Positions 8,829-17,643 are shown, numbered from the stretch's first letter. The stretch is DNA of 64,000 nt from Flavobacterium sp. 9 (GCF_002754195.1 NZ_PEEU01000001.1:2046001-2110000), one strand, 5' to 3'. The notes: generated by a model from the letters alone, not told the origin. Program-made: numbers and translations.

Positions 8829-9704
8829 TTAGTGATAATCATCTGGCTCGATATGAATCAGGACATTTCCTAATTGAGGTATTTTTTCTTTTAATTTATC
8901 TTGAAGTTTGTGAGACAAATCGTGTCCTACTTTCACTGATATTTCGGCTGAAACTATAGCGTGAAGATCAACATGATATTTCATTCCCGCTTTACGAATA
9001 AAACATTTCTCGGTTCCCAGAATACCTTCAACTGTCAAGGCGACCACTCTAATTTCTTCGACCAAATCATCATTTAAATTCTCATCCATGATTTCGCCAA
9101 GCGCAGGTCTGAATATTTTATAGCTATTATATAAGATAAAAAAAGCAGCAAAAAGTGCCGCCCAATCATCTGCAGATTCATAACCTTTGCCCATAATCAG
9201 CGCGATCGAAATCCCGATAAATGCTGCTATCGAAGTAATTGCATCACTACGATGGTGCCAGGCATCTGCTGCAAGGGAAGAACTATTAGTCTCTCTGCTA
9301 CGTTTCATTACCAAACGATATGAATATTCTTTCCAGACAATAATTGCGCCCAGAATATATAAAGTCCATGATTTTGGTAATCCGTGTGGTGTTTGAATGT
9401 TGGCAATACTTTCATAACCAATAATAGTTGCTGAAGTAATTAAAAATCCAACAACCAAAAAAGTAATTAAAGGTTCTGCACGTCCGTGTCCATAAGGATG
9501 ATTTTCATCTGCAGGTTTATTAGAATACTTGATTCCGAATAAAACCAAACAGGACGAAAATATATCTGCAGTCGATTCTATCGCATCTGCAATTAAGGCG
9601 TAAGAATTGCCAAAAAAACCTGCCAAGCCTTTTATCAAGGCTAAGCAGGTGTTTCCAACTATACTGAATATAGTAGCTTTTACAGCTTTTTGTTCATCTG
9701 TCAT
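8829..9704 (-). CDS. Cation diffusion facilitator (CDF) family metal transporter
   Basis: Inner-membrane divalent-metal/proton antiporter of 291 residues with about six transmembrane segments followed by a cytosolic ferredoxin-like domain (about 205-291, ending HIEPDDYH). The TM2 metal site reads ExxxD within ADAIESTADIFSS, where E. coli YiiP has DxxxD; TM5 has HxxxD (WHHRSDA). The loop motif HPYGHGRAEPL is typical of the family. The unusual Glu means the metal (Zn, Fe, Mn or Co) cannot be assigned by eye. It lies 13 bp downstream of murA on the same strand, so the two are likely co-transcribed. Confidence 0.9.
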   Translation of the reverse strand: MTDEQKAVKATIFSIVGNTCLALIKGLAGFFGNSYALIADAIESTADIFSSCLVLFGIKYSNKPADENHPYGHGRAEPLITFLVVGFLITSATIIGYESIANIQTPHGLPKSWTLYILGAIIVWKEYSYRLVMKRSRETNSSSLAADAWHHRSDAITSIAAFIGISIALIMGKGYESADDWAALFAAFFILYNSYKIFRPALGEIMDENLNDDLVEEIRVVALTVEGILGTEKCFIRKAGMKYHVDLHAIVSAEISVKVGHDLSHKLQDKLKEKIPQLGNVLIHIEPDDYH

Positions 9705-9717
9705 TATGAGATTTTAT

Positions 9718-11031
9718 TTACGCTCTCACGATTTTTGCACCAATTGCTCTTAAACGTTCGTCGATACGCTCGTATCCACGGTCAATTTGTTCTATATTTT
9801 GAATTGTACTTGTTCCTTTTGCTGAAAGTGCTGCAATTAATAATGAAATACCAGCGCGAATATCCGGTGATGACATTGTTGTTGCTTTTAGTTGAGATTC
9901 GAAATTATGTCCCATAACCACAGCTCTGTGCGGATCACATAACATAATTTTTGCTCCCATATCAATTAATTTATCTACGAAAAACAAACGGCTTTCGAAC
10001 ATTTTTTGGTGAATCAAAACATCACCTTTTGCTTGTGTTGCCACAACCAAAACGATACTCAATAAGTCAGGCGTAAATCCTGGCCAAGGTGCATCTGCAA
10101 TTGTTAAGATAGAACCATCAATATCAGTTTTTACTTCGTAACCGTCTTTGTGAGCAGGAATGTAAATATCATCTCCGCGTTTCTCGATCGTAATACCTAA
10201 TTTTCTAAATGTATTTGGAATCAAACCTAAGTTTTCCCAACTTACATTTTTGATCGTGATTTCGCTTTTTGTCATAGCCGCAAGACCAATCCAAGAACCA
10301 ATTTCGATCATATCTGGAAGAATTGTGTGCTCGCAACCTCCAAGGCTTTCAACACCTTCGATAGTCAATAAATTTGAACCAACTCCGGTGATTTTAGCTC
10401 CCATAGAGTTCAACATTTTACACAATTGTTGCAAGTAAGGCTCGCAAGCTGCATTGTAAACTGTTGTTGTTCCTTTTGCCAAAACTGCAGCCATAACAAT
10501 GTTTGCTGTTCCGGTAACTGATGCTTCATCAAGCAACATATCTGTTCCTGTAAGTCCGCCTTCTGGAGATTCTACTCCGTAAAAGTGATCTTCTCTATTG
10601 TATCTGAATTTTGCTCCAAGGTTAATAAAACCTTCAAAGTGTGTGTCTAATCTACGACGACCAATTTTATCTCCTCCCGGTTTTGGAATATATCCTTTTC
10701 CGAAACGTGCCAATAATGGTCCAACAATCATAATAGAACCACGAAGCGCTCCACCTTCTTTTTTGAAAGCTTCGGTTTCTAAATATCCAACATTAACTTC
10801 ATCTGCCTGAAACGTAATCGAACCCGGTTCATTGCGTTGAATTTTTACTCCTAAATTACCCAACAATGTGATTAATTTATTGATGTCAATAATATCGGGA
10901 ATATTATTAATTTTCACTTTATCCCCCGTTAGAAGCACGGCGCATAAAATTTGTAACGCCTCATTTTTTGCTCCTTGCGGAGTGATTTCTCCTTTTAAAG
11001 GAGTTCCTCCTTCGATTTTAAAAATTCCCAT
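9718..11031 (-). CDS. murA: UDP-N-acetylglucosamine 1-carboxyvinyltransferase
   Basis: First committed enzyme of peptidoglycan synthesis: transfers enolpyruvate from PEP to UDP-GlcNAc. The 437 residues give the full inside-out alpha/beta barrel. K22 and N23 (QGAKNEAL) match the E. coli catalytic Lys22/Asn23. The loop that normally carries Cys115 reads PGGDKIGRRRLD here, putting Asp121 where E. coli has Cys. Asp at this site is known from naturally fosfomycin-insensitive MurA enzymes such as that of Mycobacterium tuberculosis. It is followed by the CDF gene and preceded by DUF4290 and DUF493 genes on the same strand. Confidence 0.96.
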   Translation of the reverse strand: MGIFKIEGGTPLKGEITPQGAKNEALQILCAVLLTGDKVKINNIPDIIDINKLITLLGNLGVKIQRNEPGSITFQADEVNVGYLETEAFKKEGGALRGSIMIVGPLLARFGKGYIPKPGGDKIGRRRLDTHFEGFINLGAKFRYNREDHFYGVESPEGGLTGTDMLLDEASVTGTANIVMAAVLAKGTTTVYNAACEPYLQQLCKMLNSMGAKITGVGSNLLTIEGVESLGGCEHTILPDMIEIGSWIGLAAMTKSEITIKNVSWENLGLIPNTFRKLGITIEKRGDDIYIPAHKDGYEVKTDIDGSILTIADAPWPGFTPDLLSIVLVVATQAKGDVLIHQKMFESRLFFVDKLIDMGAKIMLCDPHRAVVMGHNFESQLKATTMSSPDIRAGISLLIAALSAKGTSTIQNIEQIDRGYERIDERLRAIGAKIVRA

Positions 11032-11040
11032 AGATCTCTT

Positions 11041-11116
11041 TTAGGTTCTGAGGTTCTGAGATTCTGAGGTTCTAAGCTAAATATCTTAGCATCTTAGTTC
11101 CTTAGCATCTTAGCTC
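11041..11116. repeat. Degenerate heptamer/octamer repeats between murA and DUF4290
   Basis: ttctgag recurs at about 8-bp steps (11045-11080), followed by facing copies of the type cttagcatcttag, forming a ragged inverted repeat. A shorter cluster of the same words (ctaaggttctgagttgctaag) sits at 8617-8645. No coding potential. Confidence 0.6.
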
Positions 11117-11126
11117 CTTTCTTTAT

Positions 11127-11846
11127 TTACTTTTGATTATTTTTCTGAAAAGGTTTTGGTTTCCCCGGACCTTTATTGTTTTTGTTACTTTGAATTTTCG
11201 GTTGTCCCGGTGGTGTAATTTTGTTTGACATACGTTTGTTTGTACGCAATAAATCAGTTGTGTTTAAAAGCTCTTCTGTGCTTTGCAACAAATTGATTTT
11301 TCCTCCAGACAATTCATATAAATGTTCAAAAATAACATCGTCTTTTACCGTGTCTTTATTCCAGCTTAAATAGGACTTTTTCATATGATTGGCGATTACC
11401 AATACCAATGCATTTTTCATTTCGCCTTCCTGCCATTTATTGGCAACATCAATCATATATTTGATGTTATTACCATAAAATCTGTATTTAGGGAAGTTTT
11501 GTGGATATTGTAATACATCTGGTTTTAGCTGCAATACATCACGAGACGGAATTGGATATGGAGATTCTACATCTAATTTAAAATCAGACATAATAAAAAG
11601 CTGATCCCATAATTTGTGTTGAAAATCCGGCACATCACGCAAATGAGGATTCAAACTTCCCATAACCTGAATGATGTATTTCGCAGCTTTGTTGCGCGTT
11701 TCAGCATCTTCAATATGAGTAGCCTGATCGATCAGTTTTTGCAAATGACGACCATATTCTGGAATGATTAAACGTTGTCTTTCAGAATTATATTCTAAAT
11801 TAAAAACAACATCATTCGCGACTTCTTTTTTATATTTTTCGTTCAT
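11127..11846 (-). CDS. DUF4290 family protein
   Basis: Cytosolic protein of 239 residues, of a family found in Bacteroidota. It has no signal peptide or membrane segment. The body (1-200) looks helical, with blocks YNSERQRLIIPEYGRHLQKL and NPHLRDVPDFQHKLWDQL. The last 35 residues are a low-complexity basic tail rich in Pro, Lys, Gln and Asn (PPGQPKIQSNKNNKGPGKPK), suggesting nucleic-acid or ribosome contact; that is inference only. Its start lies 3 bp from the DUF493 stop, so they form a two-gene unit upstream of murA. No function is established. Confidence 0.8.
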   Translation of the reverse strand: MNEKYKKEVANDVVFNLEYNSERQRLIIPEYGRHLQKLIDQATHIEDAETRNKAAKYIIQVMGSLNPHLRDVPDFQHKLWDQLFIMSDFKLDVESPYPIPSRDVLQLKPDVLQYPQNFPKYRFYGNNIKYMIDVANKWQEGEMKNALVLVIANHMKKSYLSWNKDTVKDDVIFEHLYELSGGKINLLQSTEELLNTTDLLRTNKRMSNKITPPGQPKIQSNKNNKGPGKPKPFQKNNQK

Positions 11847-11849
11847 AAG

Positions 11850-12146
11850 TTATAATGAAACTATACCTTCTATGGTAGAAACTTCTTTGTATTTGCCAAT
11901 CACTTCGTCAGCACTATGCATGGTAACATCTACAGAAACACTGGTAAATTTACCTGTTTTCGATTTTGTAGTTTTAATAACCGCGCCCATGCTGTCAAAA
12001 GCTTTTTCAACTCGCTCTACATTATCGTCTACTGTAGGCACAATGAATTTATACAAGTATTCTGCTGGCCAAGTATTTGAATTATCTAACTCAACCTTTA
12101 ATCTTTCGTAAAATTCGGCGGTGTTTTTTTCTTTATCGTTCTCCAT
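11850..12146 (-). CDS. DUF493 family protein (YbeD-like)
   Basis: Small ferredoxin-like-fold protein of 98 residues, comparable to E. coli YbeD (about 87), a family suggested to act as ACT-like regulatory modules. Visible features are WPAEYLYKFIVPT near residue 25 and KTGKFTSVSVDVTMHSADEV near 65, the usual beta-alpha-beta arrangement. No catalytic residues are apparent. It is first in a minus-strand unit with DUF4290 (3-bp gap), with murA and the CDF gene further downstream. The biochemical role is unknown. Confidence 0.82.
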   Translation of the reverse strand: MENDKEKNTAEFYERLKVELDNSNTWPAEYLYKFIVPTVDDNVERVEKAFDSMGAVIKTTKSKTGKFTSVSVDVTMHSADEVIGKYKEVSTIEGIVSL

Positions 12147-12187
12147 TCGTAATTAAAAATAAACGCAAATATACGGTTTTGATTTCA

Positions 12188-12214
12188 GATTTTAGATTTT
12201 AGATTTTAGATTTT
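12188..12214. repeat. AT-rich 7-bp tandem repeat
   Basis: Three to four copies of ttttaga/agatttt in a row upstream of the DUF493 start. Short simple repeat, possibly slippage-derived. Confidence 0.6.
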
Positions 12215-12319
12215 TTTCAGGCTTAAAACTTTGTTTTAAAGCAGCAAAGAAAAAAGCGTTGTAACTTTATTCCTTTGTCAAATTTCCTCTTATATTTGAG
12301 AAAAGAATGCAACGAAATC

Positions 12320-12392
12320 TCTCGCAAAGTCGCAGAGTCGCAAAGTTTTTAAACTTAGAACGTTTTCTTTGCGACTCTGCGACTTTACGAGA
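12320..12392. repeat. Inverted repeat upstream of the frameshifted esterase
   Basis: The arm at 12320-12345 (starts tctcgcaaagtcgcag) pairs with 12367-12392 (ends ctgcgactttacgaga) with one mismatch, around 21 bp. Similar words (ctctgcgactttgcgaga) occur at 38242-38262, so this looks like a dispersed intergenic element. Confidence 0.7.
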
Positions 12393-12407
12393 TTAAAACA
12401 CAATTCC

Positions 12408-13324
12408 ATGAAAAAAATCATCATCTTCCTTTTTACTATTCTCACTTTTCAAAATATTCAGGCACAGGAAATAAAAACAATGACTTATTTTCAGAATGAT
12501 ACTATCAAACTGGATCTGGATTTGTATTTACCACAGAAAAAACAAATGAAAAAATTCCGTTAATCATTTTCGCTTTCGGCGGAGGATTTTCTGGCGGAGA
12601 ACGTACTAGCGAAAAAGATTTTGGAATGTTTATGGCAAAAAACGGTTACGCTGTCGCAAGTATTTCGTACAGTTTATATATGAAGGGAAAAGATTTTGGC
12701 TGTAAAGGAACTGTAACCGAAAAAATAAAAGCAATCCAGATTGGTGTGAGCGATATGTGGCAAGCGACTTCGTTTTTAATTGAAAATGCAAATAAATACA
12801 ATCTTGATGCTTCAAAAATATTTATTTCCGGAATTAGTGCAGGTGCCGAAATTGGTTTTCAAGCTTCATTTTGGGATTATAAACTAATGAATTTATACAA
12901 AAACAATTTACCGGAAAACTTCAAATATGCCGGTTTTATCGGAGGTTCCGGAGCAATTCAGGATATTAATTTAATCACAAAAGAAAAAGCTATTCATATG
13001 TTATTGGCGCACGGAAATAATGATCAAACTGTTCCATATTCTGCCGGCTCTCATCGTTCTTGTCCAACAAATGCTTCAGGTTGGTTGATTCTTTTTGGAT
13101 CTTACGCCGTTTATAACCAAATGAAGGATCTTAATAAAGATATTGAACTGATTACTTTTTGTGGCGGCGGACATGAATTCTCTGGTTATCTTTTCCATCA
13201 AGGACAACAATATGTTCTGGATTTTGTAAATGATGTTTTGAAAGGAAAGAGATTTGAATCGCATATTATTATTCCTTCGGATAAAAAAGGTGCGGATTCT
13301 GGTAAATACCTGTTTTGCGAATAA
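12408..13324 (+). pseudogene. Secreted alpha/beta-hydrolase (esterase), broken by a one-base frameshift
   Basis: The first part (12408-12563) encodes signal peptide MKKIIIFLFTILTFQNIQAQ and about 30 mature residues ending DLDLYLPQKKQ, then stops. The reading continues in the -1 frame from about 12533: KIPLIIFAFGGGFSGGERTS, the oxyanion-hole region (GGGFSGG), then nucleophile elbow GISAG near 12830, the Asp region HGNNDQTVPY and His in GGGHEFSG. Everything needed for a carboxylesterase/BD-FAE-like enzyme is present across the two frames. The break coincides with an A6 run (12537-12542), so loss of one A, a sequencing error or, less likely, programmed slippage could explain it. The intact downstream part argues for a recent event. 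Confidence 0.75.
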
Positions 13325-13718
13325 TTACAATCTTAAATTGATACTGTATAATATATTCTTTATCTAAACTGGACTAAAGTCCAGCCCTACAATATTTGCC
13401 GAACCTGCGGCTCTTTTCTCAATTCCGAAGGAATGATTTATTTTGTAGAGCTGGACTTTAGTCCAGTTTACATGAAAATTTAACACAATCTTAAAAATCA
13501 TTCCAAAAACAAAACCATTTCTCCTAATTAGCCCTGATGGTCCCGAAGCTTCGGGAGAAATCCTTTTGCTTTTTTCTTTAAAAAGCAAAAGATTACAGTG
13601 AACAGCAGGTCCCGAAACCTCCGGATATTTCCTAAAATTGCGAAATCATTCGCTCAAGGCAAAATAATCTTTTTAAATACCAATAAGTTTAGGTAAATTT
13701 GCGCTTTATTTTTAGAAA
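13325..13718. repeat. Intergenic repeat region (two palindromic elements)
   Basis: Element 1: arm aaactggactaaagtccag (13366-13384) is matched by ctggactttagtccagttt (13451-13469), with further pairing inward; each arm is itself palindromic. Element 2 (about 13528-13625): perfect palindrome cccgaagcttcggg (13542-13555), then a ccttttgcttttt/aaaaagcaaaag hairpin (13562-13591) and a further cccga copy near 13610. Both look like dispersed, non-coding repeats. The rest of the region holds the promoter of the NTPase gene; no open frame is convincing. Confidence 0.75.
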
Positions 13719-14252
13719 GTGCAAAAACAAATCATAGTTCTCATTGGTGGCCCGGGAACGGGAAAATCTACTCTTATCAACGAATTGGTAGCTCGTGGCT
13801 ACTGCTGTTACCCTGAAATTTCAAGACAAGTTACGCTCGAAGCACAACAACGTGGTATCGAACAATTGTTTTTGGAACAGCCTTTATTGTTTAGCGAAAT
13901 GTTGCTTGAAGGGCGTATTAACCAATTTAAAAATGCTCTTGAAGAATCTGACGATGTTGTTTTTATAGATCGCGGTATTCCTGATGTTGTTGCTTATATG
14001 GATTATATTGGCGATGATTATCCGGAGAGTTTTGTAAAGGCTTGTGCCGATTTTAAATATTCAAAAACTTTTATTTTACCGCCTTGGGAAGAAATCTACG
14101 AAAGCGACACTGAACGCTACGAGAATTTTGAACAGGCATTAACGATACAAAAACACCTTGTTGATACCTATAAAAAATACGGTTACGACTTAATTGAAGT
14201 GCCTAAAGATACGGTTGAGAACAGAATTCTTTATATCTTAGATAAAATTTAG
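13719..14252 (+). CDS. P-loop NTPase (AAA_28-type), possible nucleotide/metabolite kinase
   Basis: Soluble protein of 177 residues starting at GTG. The Walker A motif GGPGTGKSTLI lies at about residues 9-19; a Walker B/DRG-type motif VVFIDRGIPDVVAYMD is near 85-100. The rest is helical with EEIYESDTERYENFEQA near 130, resembling lid segments of small kinases. Length and motifs fit the AAA_28/NadR-C-like family of predicted kinases; the substrate is unknown. It precedes recQ by 65 bp on the same strand. A GTG start is chosen because the P-loop starts only nine residues later and no closer ATG exists. Confidence 0.8.
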   Translation: MQKQIIVLIGGPGTGKSTLINELVARGYCCYPEISRQVTLEAQQRGIEQLFLEQPLLFSEMLLEGRINQFKNALEESDDVVFIDRGIPDVVAYMDYIGDDYPESFVKACADFKYSKTFILPPWEEIYESDTERYENFEQALTIQKHLVDTYKKYGYDLIEVPKDTVENRILYILDKI

Positions 14253-14317
14253 GCATATGTTTAAAGTTGTAAAACTAGAAACTGATTTCTAAATTTTTTA
14301 ACTTTAAAACATGACCA

Positions 14318-16213
14318 ATGCCAGAAGCGCAAGAAATTCTTTTAAAATACTGGAAATACGACAGTTTTAGACCGCTGCAAGAGGAGATTATCGACTCGGT
14401 TTTAAGCGGTCAGGATACTTTTGCCCTTTTACCAACTGGCGGTGGAAAATCCATTTGTTTTCAGGTTCCGGCAATGATGCAGGAAGGTATATGTTTGGTT
14501 GTTTCGCCTTTGGTCGCTTTGATGAAAGATCAGGTTGCGAATTTACAGAAACGAGAAATTAAAGCCATCGCGCTTACAGGCGGAATTCACACGGAAGAAA
14601 TAATTGATCTTCTGGACAATTGCCAATACGGAAATTTTAAGTTTTTATATCTTTCTCCCGAACGACTTCAGTCGGATTGGATATTGGAACGCATTAAAAA
14701 TCTACCTATAAATTTAATCGCTATCGACGAAGCGCATTGTGTTTCGCAATGGGGGCATGATTTTCGTCCGGCGTATTTAAAGATTTCTGAGCTTAAAAAG
14801 TTCTTTCCTAAGATTCCATTTTTAGCTTTGACCGCAACTGCGACTCCAAGAGTTATTGAAGATATTAAAACCGAATTAGGATTGAAGGATCCAATTCTTT
14901 TTCAGCAATCTTTTGAAAGAAAAAATATTGCTTACATGGTTTTCGAAGTCGAAGATAAACTGTATCGCACAGAACAAATCCTCAAGAAAAATCCACAACC
15001 TTCTATTATATATGTACGAAATAGAAAATCGTGTTTGAATATGTCGACGCAATTACAATCATTGGGTTTTAAAGCGACTTATTATCACGGTGGACTTTCG
15101 GCGAAAGAAAAAGACAAAAACATGCAATTGTGGATGTCTGAACAAGCGCAGGTTATTGTAGCCACAAATGCGTTTGGAATGGGAATCGACAAAGACAATG
15201 TAAAAACAGTCATTCATACGCAATTGCCTGAAAATATCGAAAACTATTATCAGGAATCTGGAAGAGCGGGACGAAATGGCGAAAAAGCATTTTCGGTTTT
15301 ACTTTATAATAATTCTGATGCTAATCAAACAGAACAGCAATTTTTGAGCGTTTTGCCGGATAAAAAGTTCCTGAAGTTGATGTATGTAAAACTCTGCAAT
15401 TATTTTCAGATTGCTTATGGCGAAGGTTTAGACGATTCTTTTTCGTTTAAACTAAATCATTTCTGTCATAAATACGACTTCCCTACTTTGAAAACTTATA
15501 ATGCTTTGCAGTTTTTAAATCAGCAGGGAATTATCACAATGTCACAAGAATTTTCTGAGAAAATCACTTTGCAATTTTTAATCGAATCAAAAGAAGTTCT
15601 TCGTTATATGAGTTTGAATCCGAATGATGAAGAAATTATTTTAGCAATCGTCAGAACTTATCCAGGCGTTTATGAAATGAAAACACCTTTTAATCTTTCG
15701 CTGATTGCAAAAAAATCACAACATACAGAAGAACAGGTTTCAGCAGTTCTGGAAAAACTGAAAGAAAAAGAAATCATCGACTATAAATCAAAAAACAACG
15801 ACGCTACTATATTATTTAATGAAGTTCGCGAAGATGATTTAACTATAAATCGAGTTTCGAAATATCTCGAAAAACAAAATCAATTAAAAGAAGAGCAGCT
15901 TTTATCTGTTCTACATTATATAAAGGAGAGCAAAACTTGCAAAAACAGATTGGTATTGGATTATTTTGGAGAAGAAACCAATTCTAATTGCGGCGTTTGT
16001 TCTTATTGTATTACTCAAAAAGGAAAAATTACAGAAGCTGATTCTATTGCCGATAAAATTCTGCATTTATTAAAATCGGCTGCTTTGACTTCGAGAGAAA
16101 TTCAAACCCAAATAAAACTGGATGCCAACGATGTTGTTGTGGTACTTCAGGAATTATTAGAAAACAATCATATTACCATTCAACCGAATAACAAATACAC
16201 TTTAAAATCATAA
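14318..16213 (+). CDS. recQ: ATP-dependent DNA helicase RecQ
   Basis: Superfamily 2 3'-5' helicase for recombination repair, 631 residues. Motif I is LPTGGGKSICFQ (about 45), motif II is DEAHCVSQWGHDFRP (about 140), SAT-type motif III is ALTATATPRV, and motif VI is QESGRAGRNG (about 310). The zinc-binding region C...CGVCSYC is near 550-570. A winged-helix part follows and a short C-terminal helical region replaces a recognisable HRDC domain, as in many Bacteroidota RecQ proteins of this size. The stop overlaps the fmt start by one base (TAATG), so translation of the two is probably coupled. Confidence 0.95.
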   Translation: MPEAQEILLKYWKYDSFRPLQEEIIDSVLSGQDTFALLPTGGGKSICFQVPAMMQEGICLVVSPLVALMKDQVANLQKREIKAIALTGGIHTEEIIDLLDNCQYGNFKFLYLSPERLQSDWILERIKNLPINLIAIDEAHCVSQWGHDFRPAYLKISELKKFFPKIPFLALTATATPRVIEDIKTELGLKDPILFQQSFERKNIAYMVFEVEDKLYRTEQILKKNPQPSIIYVRNRKSCLNMSTQLQSLGFKATYYHGGLSAKEKDKNMQLWMSEQAQVIVATNAFGMGIDKDNVKTVIHTQLPENIENYYQESGRAGRNGEKAFSVLLYNNSDANQTEQQFLSVLPDKKFLKLMYVKLCNYFQIAYGEGLDDSFSFKLNHFCHKYDFPTLKTYNALQFLNQQGIITMSQEFSEKITLQFLIESKEVLRYMSLNPNDEEIILAIVRTYPGVYEMKTPFNLSLIAKKSQHTEEQVSAVLEKLKEKEIIDYKSKNNDATILFNEVREDDLTINRVSKYLEKQNQLKEEQLLSVLHYIKESKTCKNRLVLDYFGEETNSNCGVCSYCITQKGKITEADSIADKILHLLKSAALTSREIQTQIKLDANDVVVVLQELLENNHITIQPNNKYTLKS

Positions 16214-17160
16214 TGGAAAAATTGAAAATCATATTTATGGGAACTCCGGAATTTGCCGTTGGCATTCTGGACACCATTATCAAAAATAATTACGATGTTG
16301 TTGGCGTGATTACTGCCGCAGATAAACCGGCAGGACGCGGACAAAAAATAAAATATTCGGCTGTAAAAGAATATGCGCTTGCAAACAATCTAACTTTATT
16401 ACAACCGACAAATCTTAAAGACGAAGCTTTTCTTGCCGAATTAAAAGCTTTGAATGCCAATTTGCAAATTGTAGTTGCTTTTAGAATGCTTCCTAAAGTA
16501 GTTTGGGAAATGCCAAGCTTAGGAACTTTTAATCTTCACGCTTCATTATTACCAAATTATCGTGGTGCAGCACCAATTAACTGGGCAATTATTAATGGAG
16601 AAACCAAAACCGGTGTTACAACTTTCTTCATCGATGATAAAATTGATACTGGCGCAATGATTTTAAATTCGGAAATTGCGATTGAGCCAACAGAAAATGC
16701 CGGACAATTACATGACCGATTAATGTTATTAGGAAGTAAAACCGTAATCGAAACTTTAAAAGTTATCGAAAACGGAAATGTAACTACTACAATCCAAGAA
16801 GATAACGAGGAAATTAAAACGGCTTATAAATTAAATAAAGAAAATTGTAAGATCGATTGGACGAAATCCGGAGATGAAATCAATAATCTAATTCGAGGCT
16901 TAAGTCCATATCCTGCTTCCTGGTCTTTTTTGAAAGATAAAGATGAGGAGCAATCTATTAAAATATATGAGGCAAAATTGATTTCTGAAGCACATTCTCA
17001 TGAGATTGGAAAGTTGATTTGTAGCAAAAAAGAAATCAAAGTTGCGGTTCAGGATGGCTTTATTCAGCTTTTGAGTTTGCAATTACCGGGTAAAAAGAGA
17101 ATGCAAGTGGCAGAATTACTAAATGGTATAACTTTTTCTGATACCGCAAAGGTCTATTAA
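16213..17160 (+). CDS. fmt: Methionyl-tRNA formyltransferase
   Basis: Transfers a formyl group from 10-formyl-tetrahydrofolate to initiator Met-tRNA. Its 315 residues match the family. The N-terminal Rossmann-like domain opens MGTPEFAVGIL; the formyl-transfer motif HASLLPNYRGAAPI carries the catalytic-site Asn/His/Asp set together with DDKIDTGAMI. The C-terminal OB-like domain begins near 205 (KLNKENCKIDW, RGLSPYPASW). The ATG overlaps the recQ stop by one base. Def is not nearby. Confidence 0.95.
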   Translation: MEKLKIIFMGTPEFAVGILDTIIKNNYDVVGVITAADKPAGRGQKIKYSAVKEYALANNLTLLQPTNLKDEAFLAELKALNANLQIVVAFRMLPKVVWEMPSLGTFNLHASLLPNYRGAAPINWAIINGETKTGVTTFFIDDKIDTGAMILNSEIAIEPTENAGQLHDRLMLLGSKTVIETLKVIENGNVTTTIQEDNEEIKTAYKLNKENCKIDWTKSGDEINNLIRGLSPYPASWSFLKDKDEEQSIKIYEAKLISEAHSHEIGKLICSKKEIKVAVQDGFIQLLSLQLPGKKRMQVAELLNGITFSDTAKVY

Positions 17161-17266
17161 AGTCAGTAAAACAGGGGTTTCTACCTGATTTTCACCGATG
17201 AACAACCCGCTTTATGAACAAAAAAACGAAGTTATTAACAATTTTTACTAAATTTAAAGAAAACAC

Positions 17267-17296
17267 TTGCAAGGAACGGATTTCCTACTAAATTTG
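17267..17296 (+). promoter_or_regulatory. Promoter of the HU gene
   Basis: A -33-like TTGC (17267-17270), 18-bp spacer and -7 box TAAATTTG (17289-17296) fit the Bacteroidota TTTG/TAnnTTTG pattern 45 bp before the HU start. Confidence 0.65.
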
Positions 17297-17340
17297 TGTA
17301 TTAACAATTTTTTTTAACCAACAATTAATAACTAATTATT

Positions 17341-17613
17341 ATGAACAAATCAGAATTAATCGATGCTATCGCTGCTGATGCAGGAATTACAAAAGCTGCG
17401 GCAAAATTAGCTTTAGAGTCATTTTTAGGAAACGTAGGAGCTACTTTGAAAAAAGGTGGTAGAGTTTCATTAGTAGGTTTTGGATCTTGGTCAGTATCTG
17501 CTAGAGCTGCTAGAGACGGTAGAAACCCACAAACTGGTAAAACTATCCAAATCGCTGCTAAAAATGTAGTGAAATTCAAAGCTGGAGCTGAATTAGAAGG
17601 TGCAGTGAACTAA
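17341..17613 (+). CDS. hup: DNA-binding protein HU
   Basis: Histone-like nucleoid protein, 90 residues, acting as a dimer that bends DNA. The sequence follows the family from MNKSELIDAIAADAGITKAAA to the DNA-binding arm GRNPQTGKTIQIAAKNVVKFKAG, with the proline-containing beta-arm tip RNPQTG intact. It has its own promoter and a strong terminator, so it is a monocistronic, probably highly expressed gene. Confidence 0.95.
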   Translation: MNKSELIDAIAADAGITKAAAKLALESFLGNVGATLKKGGRVSLVGFGSWSVSARAARDGRNPQTGKTIQIAAKNVVKFKAGAELEGAVN

Positions 17614-17643
17614 GTAAGAAAGTTCTCTAAACTTATAATATAA

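Noticed and set aside
12361..12407. An upstream ATG (12369) extending the esterase start
   Set aside because: It adds 13 residues from within the inverted repeat (LCDFTRLKHNS) ahead of a perfect signal peptide starting at 12408.
12536..12543. Programmed -1 ribosomal slippage at GAAAAAAC
   Set aside because: The heptamer does not fit X-XXY-YYZ (first base G), and no stimulatory stem or upstream Shine-Dalgarno-like element is obvious. A single-base deletion or sequencing error is simpler, though not disproved.
17161..17340. Possible riboswitch or structured leader between fmt and HU
   Set aside because: A caggggtttctacctg hairpin is present, but no known riboswitch signature could be matched; the HU promoter lies downstream of it, so it would not be in the HU leader.
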